From Candidatus Njordarchaeota archaeon (GTDB lineage Archaea > Asgardarchaeota > Njordarchaeia > Njordarchaeales > JAHKLH01): DNA of 5,259 bases. The notes below the pieces were generated by a model that saw only the letters and a list, made by a program, of their open reading frames with translations, was not told the origin of the DNA and did not search any database. This document shows positions 1 through 5,259 of the stretch, piece after piece. How positions within the stretch are numbered: position 1 is the first letter of the stretch; the number at the start of each line of letters is the position of its first letter. Both the position numbers and the translations under genes were made by a program. The DNA is taken from NCBI GenBank assembly GCA_029856635.1, contig JAHKLH010000122.1, positions 1 through 5,259 of the forward strand, read 5' to 3'.

Positions 1-303
1 AATTTCGCACTTGAAATAACTCCACACTGTGATTGTTTTGCTGCAGCAGATATACCAATTGTTAATGATATTGGAATTTTTGCTTCACGGGATCCAGTCG
101 CAATAGATAAGGCTTCTGTTGATATGATAAACAAAGCGTTCGTACTTCCTGATTCTGCACTCTCGGAAAAAGTTAAGCCTGGAGAAAAAATTGAGGATGT
201 TTTTCGTGCATTACATGAAATTGATTGGGAAATTATTTTAAAATACGCGGAAAAACTTGGATTAGGTTCGAGAGAATATGTGCTTAAAAAGTTGGAATTA
301 TGA
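1..303 (+). CDS. DUF362-family protein (COG2768-like), C-terminal 100 residues
   Basis: This frame is open from the window edge to TGA at 301-303, so the N-terminal part lies outside. The visible piece starts with the hallmark of DUF362 proteins: PHCDC (residues 8-12), then PIVNDIGIFASRDPVAIDKA (19-38). In the family this block is a conserved Cys/Asp-rich stretch followed by the D-I-G-I-x-A-S-x-D-P-V-A-I-D motif; all of its key residues are present. Many members also carry two [4Fe-4S] ferredoxin motifs further upstream, which cannot be checked here. The biochemical role of the family is unsettled; an iron-sulfur or redox function is the usual annotation. About a quarter of a typical member of roughly 370 residues is visible. 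The residues after position 45 form a helical tail without further motifs. The next gene is on the same strand but has its own TATA box, so I do not infer an operon. Confidence 0.85.
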   Translation, partial: NFALEITPHCDCFAAADIPIVNDIGIFASRDPVAIDKASVDMINKAFVLPDSALSEKVKPGEKIEDVFRALHEIDWEIILKYAEKLGLGSREYVLKKLEL

Positions 304-349
304 AGGATACTTCCACAACCAAACCAAAGTTATGATGACTAATTAATTC

Positions 350-378
350 TTAATGTTCTTAGACTAAATGAACATTGA
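350..378. repeat. 7-bp perfect inverted repeat (stem-loop or dyad) between DUF362 gene and GTPase
   Basis: AATGTTC at 352-358 and GAACATT at 370-376 are exact reverse complements separated by 11 bases; a G-U and an A-T pair extend the stem to 350-378. It lies 47 bp after the DUF362 stop and about 30 bp before the GTPase TATA box. It could be a factor-binding dyad for the GTPase promoter or a 3' hairpin of the upstream transcript. There is no T-tract right after it, so a terminator role is weak. Confidence 0.35.
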
Positions 379-405
379 ACCCCTGATTTAAAACCTACTC
401 ACGAA

Positions 406-413
406 TTTATATT
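406..413 (+). promoter_or_regulatory. TATA box of the GPN GTPase gene
   Basis: TTTATATT matches the archaeal TATA consensus, preceded by a purine-containing ACGAA that could act as BRE. Its first base lies 31 bp before the ATG at 437, which predicts transcription starting at or just before that ATG (leaderless). The same octamer occurs at the glycosyltransferase promoter with nearly the same spacing. Confidence 0.6.
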
Positions 414-436
414 TCATGGATGTTAGGGGAATAAAA

Positions 437-1204
437 ATGAGTATCGTCTATTTTCTTGGAACTGCTGTATCTGGTAAGACTACCCTAACTGCTAATTTTG
501 CAAAATGGCTTTTGAAGAATGGTTTCGCGGTGAGTATTGTTAATCTTGATCCTGGAGCAGAAGTCCTACCCTATAAACCTGCTTTTGATGTGAGAACTAT
601 TGTTAATTTATGGGAAATTATGCGCAAAGAAAAGCTAGGACCTAATGGAGGTCTACTGCGATCGATTGAAATTCTGTTAGAGAAAGTTGACTTGGTTATA
701 AATAAGATGAAAAGTTTGCTTGAAAAATCGGAGTTTTTACTAGTGGATACCCCTGGTCAGCTTGAGTTATTCGCTTTTAGGGAATTGGGAAACAAAATTA
801 TTTCCATGATTCGCGAGGATGTTTCAAGTGATGTAGCTGTTTTTCTAATTGATGCGACACAAATAAGGAAACCATCTGACGTAGTGATGGGAATTTTGTT
901 GGCATTGGCTATAAGATTTCACTTGAATATTAATGTAGTTTCTGTTCTAAATAAAGTTGATTTGGCTGGATCACAGGTGATGAGAATGTTTGAAGAATTC
1001 TTTTCTAACACTTCTAACTTTTCTAAATTTGTTGCACAAGATTTTGGCGTGTTTGGAGAAATGTCATCTCAATTAGTTAATGTTTTGAAAGCTTTTGTTC
1101 CACCAACAAGAGTAGTCGCTATTTCTGCACTTAAAAATCGAGGCATGGAAGATTTGTTTTCGATTATTCACGATGCAATCTGCACATGTGGAGATATGAC
1201 CTAA
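437..1204 (+). CDS. GPN-loop GTPase (archaeal PAB0955 / eukaryotic Gpn family)
   Basis: This 255-residue P-loop GTPase shows all family marks: Walker A GTAVSGKTT (8-16), DVR (51-53) as in the archaeal archetype, the diagnostic Gly-Pro-Asn insertion (GPN, 68-70), G3 motif DTPGQ (104-108), G4 NKVD (172-175), a G5-like ISAL, and the C-terminal CTCGD (249-253) shared with archaeal members. GPN GTPases form dimers in which the GPN loop reaches into the partner's active site. Eukaryotic Gpn1-3 help assemble or import RNA polymerase II; the archaeal role is not settled, and it acts in the cytoplasm. I start at the ATG at 437 because the TATA box at 406-413 places transcription initiation there, a GGGGA lies just before it, and archaeal homologues begin right before the P-loop. 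An in-frame ATG at 416 would add seven residues but directly abuts the TATA box. The Walker A is slightly odd: Val where homologues usually have Gly. Confidence 0.93.
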   Translation: MSIVYFLGTAVSGKTTLTANFAKWLLKNGFAVSIVNLDPGAEVLPYKPAFDVRTIVNLWEIMRKEKLGPNGGLLRSIEILLEKVDLVINKMKSLLEKSEFLLVDTPGQLELFAFRELGNKIISMIREDVSSDVAVFLIDATQIRKPSDVVMGILLALAIRFHLNINVVSVLNKVDLAGSQVMRMFEEFFSNTSNFSKFVAQDFGVFGEMSSQLVNVLKAFVPPTRVVAISALKNRGMEDLFSIIHDAICTCGDMT

Positions 1205-1210
1205 ATTTAG
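1201..1210. other. Palindromic junction holding both convergent stop codons
   Basis: CTAAATTTAG is a perfect 10-bp palindrome. The GTPase ends with TAA at 1202-1204 and the glycosyltransferase ends with TAA read from 1209 to 1207 on the other strand, leaving 2 bp between them. There is no room for a terminator, so each transcript must end inside the opposite gene and the two mRNAs probably have complementary 3' ends. Confidence 0.7.
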
Positions 1211-2409
1211 CTCGCTTTGAGTTCTCGAAGAGGTTTTGCGAGGAATTTATAAAGCCGCAAATACTTTGGAATTATAACATCGGGGTGAAACCTCATTGCT
1301 GTTTCTCTGGCATGTTTTCCCATTTCTTCTCGTAGGGTATCATTGGTGAATAATTTCCTAATATATTCTCGAGCCTCATTAAGTGTTCTAAAGATAAATC
1401 CATTTTTACCATGTTTTAGGAATTCTGTGTAGCCTCCCTTGTAATATGAGACTATTGGAACCCCTTGTGCCATTGCCTCTATGGTTGCGAGAGATAATGT
1501 TTCAAATGTGTTAGATATGACAAAACATCGAGCAAAATGTAGAAGTGCTTTCAATACTTCCTCTTCTACAAAACCTACTAAATGGACATTCTTTGGTGCA
1601 ATTTTTCTCAGATATGAAAGTAATGGGCCTTTTCCTACAATTACCAGTTGGTATGGAAGTTCACTGATTATCTTCATCAAAAAAGGAATATTCTTTTCAT
1701 GACTAATTCGACCTACCCAAATGGCGTAGTTATAATCCTCAAGAAAATCAAAGAAATCACTCGCTCGCTTTTGTGGTGTTGTGAATTTATCTCGATCTAT
1801 GGGATTAGGTATCTTAACGAATTTGCGTTTTAAGATTTTGAAAGCTCGTGGTATTGAGTCTAGTAGAATATCCTTTGCGTAATCTGTTGGAGTTATAACT
1901 ACTGAAGCACGTTTAATGACGTTTGTAAGAAAAACGCTGTCTAGCATCACGAAACCCTTAGATAGTTTTCCAAAGCGTTTCTCTAAGTAGTCCTTCGTCA
2001 GAGTATGATAAGTAAAGATTATTGGAAATCTTATTCCTCTTCTCCAACCAAATAGCCTCAAAAGAGACATAATTACGTAGGGAGAATGTGAATGAATCAC
2101 TATGTAATCCTCATCAGATAAACTATTTTCAAGATATCTTCTAATCGAATAGTATGCAGATACAATTTCAGGAGCTTTTATTTCTGAATATAATCCAAGA
2201 AGACGCCATGATTTAATTAGAATAATATCAATACTCCCCCTTTCCTCAATTTTGTATGCTTTATTAATTGGGGCAGGAACAAATAACGAGACTTTCACAT
2301 CATACTTAGGAAGTTCTTTACGAAAAATATCAACGACTCTTGTCACTCCACACATGAATGGATAATAAACGTCACTTAAAAGTATCACATGAAGCATTTT
2401 TCCTACCAC
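1207..2409 (-). CDS. GT4-type glycosyltransferase (GT-B fold, retaining)
   Basis: The 400-residue length is typical of glycosyltransferase family 4. The N-terminal Rossmann half has the SDVYYP strand-loop (12-17), the MCGVTRVV glycine loop (19-26), HSHSP (106-110) and TYHT (133-136). The C-terminal nucleotide-sugar half has VGRISHEKN (232-240), VGKGP (258-262), VGF (278-280) and the EX7E signature from E303 to E311, followed by EAMAQGVP. These imply transfer from an NDP-sugar with retention of configuration; donor and acceptor cannot be told. The best-known relatives move sugars onto membrane lipids or glycans, and this protein has no obvious membrane helix, so it would be cytosolic or membrane-associated. 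The start is a GTG at 2409, placed 30 bp from the TTTATA box as for a leaderless message. The alternative is the ATG at 2397, which has GGTAGG before it and begins MLHVILLSD, closer to homologues. No sugar-pathway genes lie beside it. Confidence 0.9.
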   Translation of the reverse strand: MVGKMLHVILLSDVYYPFMCGVTRVVDIFRKELPKYDVKVSLFVPAPINKAYKIEERGSIDIILIKSWRLLGLYSEIKAPEIVSAYYSIRRYLENSLSDEDYIVIHSHSPYVIMSLLRLFGWRRGIRFPIIFTYHTLTKDYLEKRFGKLSKGFVMLDSVFLTNVIKRASVVITPTDYAKDILLDSIPRAFKILKRKFVKIPNPIDRDKFTTPQKRASDFFDFLEDYNYAIWVGRISHEKNIPFLMKIISELPYQLVIVGKGPLLSYLRKIAPKNVHLVGFVEEEVLKALLHFARCFVISNTFETLSLATIEAMAQGVPIVSYYKGGYTEFLKHGKNGFIFRTLNEAREYIRKLFTNDTLREEMGKHARETAMRFHPDVIIPKYLRLYKFLAKPLRELKAS

Positions 2410-2431
2410 TTCCCATTTTTTAATGTTATGG

Positions 2432-2439
2432 AATATAAA
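2432..2439 (-). promoter_or_regulatory. TATA box of the glycosyltransferase gene
   Basis: Read on the minus strand this is TTTATATT, identical to the GTPase box. Its first base is 30 bp from the GTG start at 2409 and 42 bp from the ATG at 2397. Initiation is therefore expected around 2410, giving either a leaderless GTG message or a 13-base leader containing GGTAGG. Confidence 0.55.
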
Positions 2440-2458
2440 TAATCATCAAGTTTACATA

Positions 2459-2467
2459 ATTTCTCAC
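2459..2467. repeat. Left flanking direct repeat (putative target-site duplication)
   Basis: ATTTCTCAC stands directly before the palindromic element and matches ATTTCTTAC directly after it (2666-2674) in 8 of 9 positions, as expected for an aged target-site duplication. Confidence 0.45.
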
Positions 2468-2665
2468 GACGCTTATGACGACTTTTTTGCACATTTTTCA
2501 TCTGAGGAATTTCTTGTTTTGTTTGGTTTTAATTTGAATAGTGAATAGCTTGAATTTTTGTGTGCAACTTAGGAAATCACTGAATTCACATTAAATTTGA
2601 TGATTAAACAAACAATGAAATCAGGAAAACTCAAAAAGCGCAAAAGAGTCGTCAAGAGCGTGCGT
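2468..2665. mobile_element. MITE-like 198-bp palindromic element, no coding capacity
   Basis: The two halves are imperfect reverse complements over almost the full length, centred near 2565. The outer arms match best: 2469-2492 against the reverse complement of 2638-2661 agree at 20 of 24 positions, sharing ACGCT, TGACGACT and TTTTGC. Further in, the arms still align with small gaps (for example TTTGTTT near 2518-2524, and AATTT plus GTGAAT near 2531-2546). A near-identical 9-bp direct repeat flanks it. No open frame of note is inside. Long inverted repeats, small size and a flanking duplication are the marks of a miniature inverted-repeat element moved by a transposase from elsewhere. The mismatches point to an old copy. 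I cannot name the parent IS family. A structured RNA or an unrelated palindrome is the alternative. Confidence 0.5.
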
Positions 2666-2674
2666 ATTTCTTAC
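2666..2674. repeat. Right flanking direct repeat (putative target-site duplication)
   Basis: ATTTCTTAC pairs with ATTTCTCAC at 2459-2467, with one difference. See the palindromic element between them. Confidence 0.45.
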
Positions 2675-2802
2675 AGCAAATTTTTTAATTAATGCAATAA
2701 GCATCTCTTTTCCTTATTCCTTCTAAAAAGTTAATACATGAGTTCTCAGAAAATCTTCTCAAGCTAACATTATCTCTTCATAGGAGGAAATTTTGTAATA
2801 TC
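2675..2802. other. Non-coding stretch between the palindromic element and the small broken gene
   Basis: I see no open frame here. It has a pyrimidine-rich run (about 2703-2724) and an AGGAGG at 2783-2788, which resembles a Shine-Dalgarno sequence but is followed within ten bases only by TTG-TAA, so it starts nothing useful. Together with the element before it, this makes about 420 bp without a gene from 2410 to 2830. Confidence 0.5.
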
Positions 2803-2808
2803 TTTATA
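2803..2808 (+). promoter_or_regulatory. TATA box of the small broken gene
   Basis: TTTATA, 28 bp before the ATG at 2831. The spacing agrees with that of the GTPase and glycosyltransferase promoters and predicts a leaderless or nearly leaderless message for the small gene downstream. Confidence 0.45.
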
Positions 2809-2830
2809 ACATGAGATGATAATGTGAGTA

Positions 2831-3100
2831 ATGAAAATTCTCAAACGAGCAACTGATAACCATGGAGGAATAGCATTGCTTACCAAAGGCAAGAAAGAAA
2901 TATTTGTCACAAGTAAGATAGCATAGTTATAATAGCACTAAACAAAATTAGACAAAAAACTGTTAAACAGTTTAAAAAGAAGATACTTGAGATCATTGAC
3001 AAGTATTTTTAATGCGATTGAGGGAAATGATATTAACAAGATCATTACTGAAGACTTTGATAAGATACTAACTAAATCATCACTAAGGAGTCTTCGTTAA
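2831..3100 (+). pseudogene. Small unknown gene broken by two compensating frameshifts
   Basis: Three open segments join into one plausible 89-residue protein. Segment 1 (ATG at 2831, frame 2) reads MKILKRATDNHGGIALL and so on to VTSK, and ends at TAG 2924. Segment 2 (frame 1, from 2917) reads DSIVIIALNKIRQKTVKQF and so on to DKYF, and ends at TAA 3010. Segment 3 (frame 2, from 3011) reads NAIEGNDINKIITEDFDKIL and so on to the stop TAA at 3098-3100. One base is missing near AGTAA (2912-2916), and one extra T sits in the T5 run at 3006-3010; the two shifts cancel. The joined product would have a short beta-like start and a lysine-rich helical remainder. I do not recognise a family. A promoter with leaderless spacing precedes it, which argues for a once-real gene. 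It is either a young pseudogene or a sequencing artefact at homopolymers. Its last 29 bp overlap the converging gene on the other strand. Confidence 0.45.
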
Positions 3101-3668
3101 ATTTCTCCTTAATTTTTTGCCTAGTTTTGAAGCTTAAGTAAGCGAGACCAAGTAGACAAATGAGCATACTAATGTCGAAAAGAAGACGTAAGAAAGTATA
3201 AATTTCAAGCGAAATACTTGGTTTTTCTAAGATTTCAATTGTTTCCCAATCATTCCATACGCGTCCTATATCAATCCAGGACTGCTTGCTTTTGTATTTG
3301 ACTGATATTCCAAGCCTGTATGCATGATATCCAGGTGTAATGTCCTCTGGAACCGAAAAATAAATCCTGCCCACGTATTTCTTTTCGCCTATGCTAAGGT
3401 ATACATTAGTATCCTTAGAGTGTGAGAAATTACCGTTCCAGTCCCATTGGAGCCATATCTTGTAAATATAAAGCTCAAAATCACCAATATTCCTAACCCA
3501 CACTATTACATAACCCGTGGTACCTAAGTGGAGTTTAGTTGGGTATATTGTCCAGTCTAATGTCCACTTACAAGCTTGTATCGAAAAATCCTGTTGTATA
3601 CTTAATGTTAAGAAAAATTGATTTAGAAGAAATGATAAAAGTACTGTTATAACAGTACGTTGTAGCAA
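3072..3668 (-). CDS. Membrane-anchored protein with extracytoplasmic beta-sandwich-like domain, unknown function
   Basis: The protein has 198 residues in three parts. Residues 1-24 form a hydrophobic segment that could be a signal peptide or anchor. Residues 25-148 are rich in aromatic and alternating hydrophobic residues, with YPTKLHLGTTGYVIVWVRNI (42-61) and VPEDITPGYHAYRL (106-119); this pattern resembles CARDB or similar Ig-like domains of archaeal surface proteins. Residues about 158-180 form a membrane helix, followed by a basic tail (KTRQKIKEKF). The expected topology is outer domain outside, short tail inside. The only usable start is TTG at 3668: the frame upstream to TAG has no ATG or GTG, and a TATA-like box lies about 36 bp before it. 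A missing native start is possible. It is 232 bp downstream of the MFS gene on the same strand. The function and the family call are inferences from composition only. Confidence 0.7.
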   Translation of the reverse strand: MLQRTVITVLLSFLLNQFFLTLSIQQDFSIQACKWTLDWTIYPTKLHLGTTGYVIVWVRNIGDFELYIYKIWLQWDWNGNFSHSKDTNVYLSIGEKKYVGRIYFSVPEDITPGYHAYRLGISVKYKSKQSWIDIGRVWNDWETIEILEKPSISLEIYTFLRLLFDISMLICLLGLAYLSFKTRQKIKEKFNEDSLVMI

Positions 3669-3900
3669 TATCTTTCGCCCTTTTTTATGTCTTCCTATTA
3701 TATTCTAAATATACTCTTTCTTATGAATATTATCTATTGAACCTTGTTAATTTCTGAGGAGCATAGAATCATCAAAATGAACACTGGATTTGTAGGTATA
3801 TTGTCATTGATGTTTAACAATCATATTTTAGGAATTTTTGAGATTTTAATCACATTTCATTATTAAAATTAATCATGGCCTCTTTAAAATATTAATATTG
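3669..3900. other. Intergenic region between the membrane protein and MFS transporter
   Basis: This stretch is AT-rich and without a convincing gene. A perfect 12-bp palindrome, AATATTAATATT (3888-3899), sits just after the MFS stop and could contribute to transcript ending, though it lacks a strong T-tract. The promoter-like box for the downstream gene is at 3697-3704. Confidence 0.4.
3697..3704 (-). promoter_or_regulatory. TATA-like box of the membrane-protein gene
   Basis: Minus-strand AATATAAT, about 36 bp before the TTG at 3668. Initiation around 3674 would leave a leader of about six bases, which supports the TTG as start. A second AT-rich word, AGTATATTTA (3715-3706), is an alternative. 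The match to consensus is modest. Confidence 0.3.
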
Positions 3901-5043
3901 TTAAGTCTTCCACAATAAAAGAGCTGCAAATATCATACAAAAACATAGCATTCCAATTGCTATGAATATTACTAGTGTTAGTTGGAGTTCAATAACATAT
4001 CCAATGAATGCTAACATTATACTTGTAGCTATATTAGAAACGGAATTTATTATACCAATTCGTAACCCGGTCTTCTTTTCTGCTTTTGCCTGAGCTATTA
4101 AGATAGGCCTAAATCCAGAAACAGACGCTCTTATAAATGCAATGTCTGCAATCATTGCTTCTTTTGTTTCTGCAAATGGAAATCCAAATAAACCAATGGG
4201 GATTAACAAAGCTGATGCGAAAACAGTGCTCTTTTTAGGATATTTATCTAAGCTCCATCCAAGGAAATATGAGAGAATGAAACCGAATAATGATGCCATC
4301 GTGAGAATATTACTAACGTCTATTTTCGTTTTGAATTTTATCATTAAATAGCCAACTAGAAAATCAACTGAAATAACCCCAATGCTAATTCCAAAGCACA
4401 GCGATAGAAGCACAATTGTAGATATAGGTGGTATGAGCTTTCTTTCCTTTCTTCTTTTAGTCTTTTTTGTAGTCACTATTTTAGACTCTGGTGGTTTAAG
4501 GAAAAGAGTTAGTAATGTTATGATTACAAATAAGAGAATTGCTAGTATCAAGGCAATTTCATCGGGGATTCTGCCAAACTCGTAATACCCTACGGTAAGT
4601 CCCAACCATCCGAGAAGAAAATACACGCTTGTTGACCTATGCCTTCTTTTTTCAGGACTAAAGTCTAAAACTAGTCTTTGCATCATAGGCCAAGCAATAC
4701 CTGATGAAATGCCCATGAGGAATCTCAGAAAATGATAGAATTCTACCGGTAATATTAAGTAGGAAAAATTCACAAGTGTTAGTAATGAGAATCCTAGAAA
4801 TGCTAATAAGTTTTTCCTCCTAACCTTGTCAGAAATAAATCCTGTTAAAAATGCGGAAATACTTCTACCAATCATGAATGCAGTCGTTAATAATGCAACT
4901 AGAAAAATTGATTGCATTGTTTCTTGTACCATCACAGCAGTTATTGCACGCAAGAGAACACTAGCTACACTACCAATGAATACAATAGTATAAATCAAAA
5001 ATAAGCCTATATAGTAATACCAGCGCCGTAAATAACGCATCAT
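3901..5043 (-). CDS. Major facilitator superfamily transporter, substrate unknown
   Basis: The 380-residue protein is very hydrophobic, with about 12 predicted membrane helices in two halves. MFS motif A is clear in the loop after helix 2 (GFISDKVRRK, 68-77; key G68, D72, R75-R76), and its repeat after helix 8 is GWSLDKYPKK (262-271). Helix 4 has RFLMGISSGIAWP (107-119), with the conserved arginine and glycine pattern of MFS proteins. A basic linker (about 188-203, TTKKTKRRKERK at its core) joins the halves on the cytoplasmic side, as expected from the positive-inside rule. Proteins of this type move small solutes or drugs by proton-coupled or facilitated transport; nothing visible fixes the substrate or direction. 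The ATG at 5043 is supported by GGGGGA eight bases upstream; a second ATG follows immediately at 5040. No neighbouring enzyme gene hints at a substrate. The two dyads upstream suggest regulated expression. Confidence 0.9.
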   Translation of the reverse strand: MMRYLRRWYYYIGLFLIYTIVFIGSVASVLLRAITAVMVQETMQSIFLVALLTTAFMIGRSISAFLTGFISDKVRRKNLLAFLGFSLLTLVNFSYLILPVEFYHFLRFLMGISSGIAWPMMQRLVLDFSPEKRRHRSTSVYFLLGWLGLTVGYYEFGRIPDEIALILAILLFVIITLLTLFLKPPESKIVTTKKTKRRKERKLIPPISTIVLLSLCFGISIGVISVDFLVGYLMIKFKTKIDVSNILTMASLFGFILSYFLGWSLDKYPKKSTVFASALLIPIGLFGFPFAETKEAMIADIAFIRASVSGFRPILIAQAKAEKKTGLRIGIINSVSNIATSIMLAFIGYVIELQLTLVIFIAIGMLCFCMIFAALLLWKT

Positions 5044-5048
5044 TAATT

Positions 5049-5064
5049 ATATCCCCCGGGATAT
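5049..5064 (-). promoter_or_regulatory. GC-centred dyad covering the Shine-Dalgarno of the MFS gene
   Basis: The arms ATATCCC (5049-5055) and GGGATAT (5058-5064) are perfect reverse complements around a CC spacer. The minus-strand Shine-Dalgarno GGGGGA (5057-5052) lies inside it, eight bases before the ATG, and the predicted transcription start (about 5065) is at its edge. It could be an operator for a repressor, or fold in the leader and hide the ribosome site. It stands out as GC-rich in a very AT-rich gap. Confidence 0.5.
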
Positions 5065-5078
5065 TTTAGTATCAATAA

Positions 5079-5103
5079 CTAAGATATTAATATATCTAAG
5101 ATA
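5079..5103 (-). promoter_or_regulatory. MFS promoter region with repeated CTAAGATA words
   Basis: A TATA-like ATATATTA (minus strand, 5095-5088) lies 52 bp before the ATG, so initiation near 5065 would give a leader of about 22 bases with the Shine-Dalgarno inside. The box is flanked by two direct copies of CTAAGATA (5079-5086 and 5096-5103), and the inverted word TCTTAGTT occurs at 5140-5147. This spacing would suit a factor that binds around the box. The AT-rich composition lowers the weight of such short words. Confidence 0.4.
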
Positions 5104-5259
5104 ACGCTCATGTTGACATTTTTGCACTTTCTTGATAAGTCTTAGTTTTGTCTTATTTTATTGCTAATTTGCTCATATTTTCTAATAATTTTGGAAATAT
5201 CAAAACTAATTTAATCACAAAACAAATAAATAAACATCAAATAATCATAAGTACAAAAG
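5104..5259. other. Right-hand non-coding end of the window
   Basis: I find no open frame worth reporting on either strand, and no RNA gene or terminator, apart from the inverted TCTTAGTT at 5140-5147. The gene beyond the edge cannot be seen. Confidence 0.5.

Noticed and set aside
332..386. Possible C/D box guide RNA: ATGATGA at 332-338 and CTGA at 383-386
   Set aside because: The outer boxes match, but there is no proper D'/C' pair between them and the flanking bases do not form a terminal stem; the interior is instead occupied by the inverted repeat at 352-376.
1481..1833. Two overlapping + strand open frames opposite the glycosyltransferase
   Set aside because: They lie fully antisense to a gene with clear GT4 motifs, lack promoter or ribosome signals, and have no recognisable domain.
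2783..2800. Strong Shine-Dalgarno-like AGGAGG as a gene start
   Set aside because: The codons after it run into a stop at once (TTG-TAA), and no frame of useful length begins nearby; the next gene start is explained by the TATA box at 2803.
2459..3100. CRISPR array or toxin-antitoxin pair in the gene-poor region
   Set aside because: There is no regularly spaced direct repeat, and the only coding trace is a single broken gene without a recognisable toxin or antitoxin motif.
3777..3866. 29-codon hydrophobic ORF on the + strand with GAGGAG upstream
   Set aside because: The GAGGAG is 15 bases from the ATG, too far for a normal ribosome site; there is no TATA box at the right distance, and a frame this short is expected by chance in AT-rich sequence.
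4142..4585. Two + strand open frames opposite the MFS transporter
   Set aside because: They are antisense shadows of a well-supported membrane protein, with no start signals of their own.

Overview
The window looks archaeal. It is AT-rich, it carries a GPN-loop GTPase (a family of archaea and eukaryotes), and several start codons lie about 28-31 bp from a TTTATA-type box, the spacing expected of archaeal leaderless or short-leader transcripts. I cannot place the lineage; a Thermoproteota/Bathyarchaeia-like archaeon would fit but is a guess.

Left part (1-1204, + strand): the last 100 codons of a DUF362-family protein, then a short gap with a stem-loop and a TATA box, then a complete GPN-loop GTPase. 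Next (1207-2409, - strand) is a GT4-type glycosyltransferase. It converges on the GTPase with only 2 bp between the stop codons, and both stops lie in one 10-bp palindrome.

Middle (2410-3100): a region without an intact gene. It holds a 198-bp, nearly fully palindromic element bordered by near-identical 9-bp direct repeats, which I read as an old MITE-like insertion. After it comes a small + strand coding region with its own promoter. This appears to be one 89-residue protein broken by two compensating single-base frameshifts.

Right part (3072-5043, - strand): a 198-residue protein with an N-terminal signal or anchor, a beta-rich outer domain and a C-terminal membrane helix, then, upstream of it, a 12-helix MFS transporter. 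The 232-bp gap and separate promoter-like boxes suggest separate transcription. The transporter has a Shine-Dalgarno sequence buried in a GC-centred dyad, plus repeated CTAAGATA words around its likely promoter, so it is the best candidate here for specific regulation.

No rRNA, tRNA, CRISPR array or transposase gene was seen. The genes do not form an obvious pathway. The two most interesting places are the palindromic element and the broken small gene next to it.
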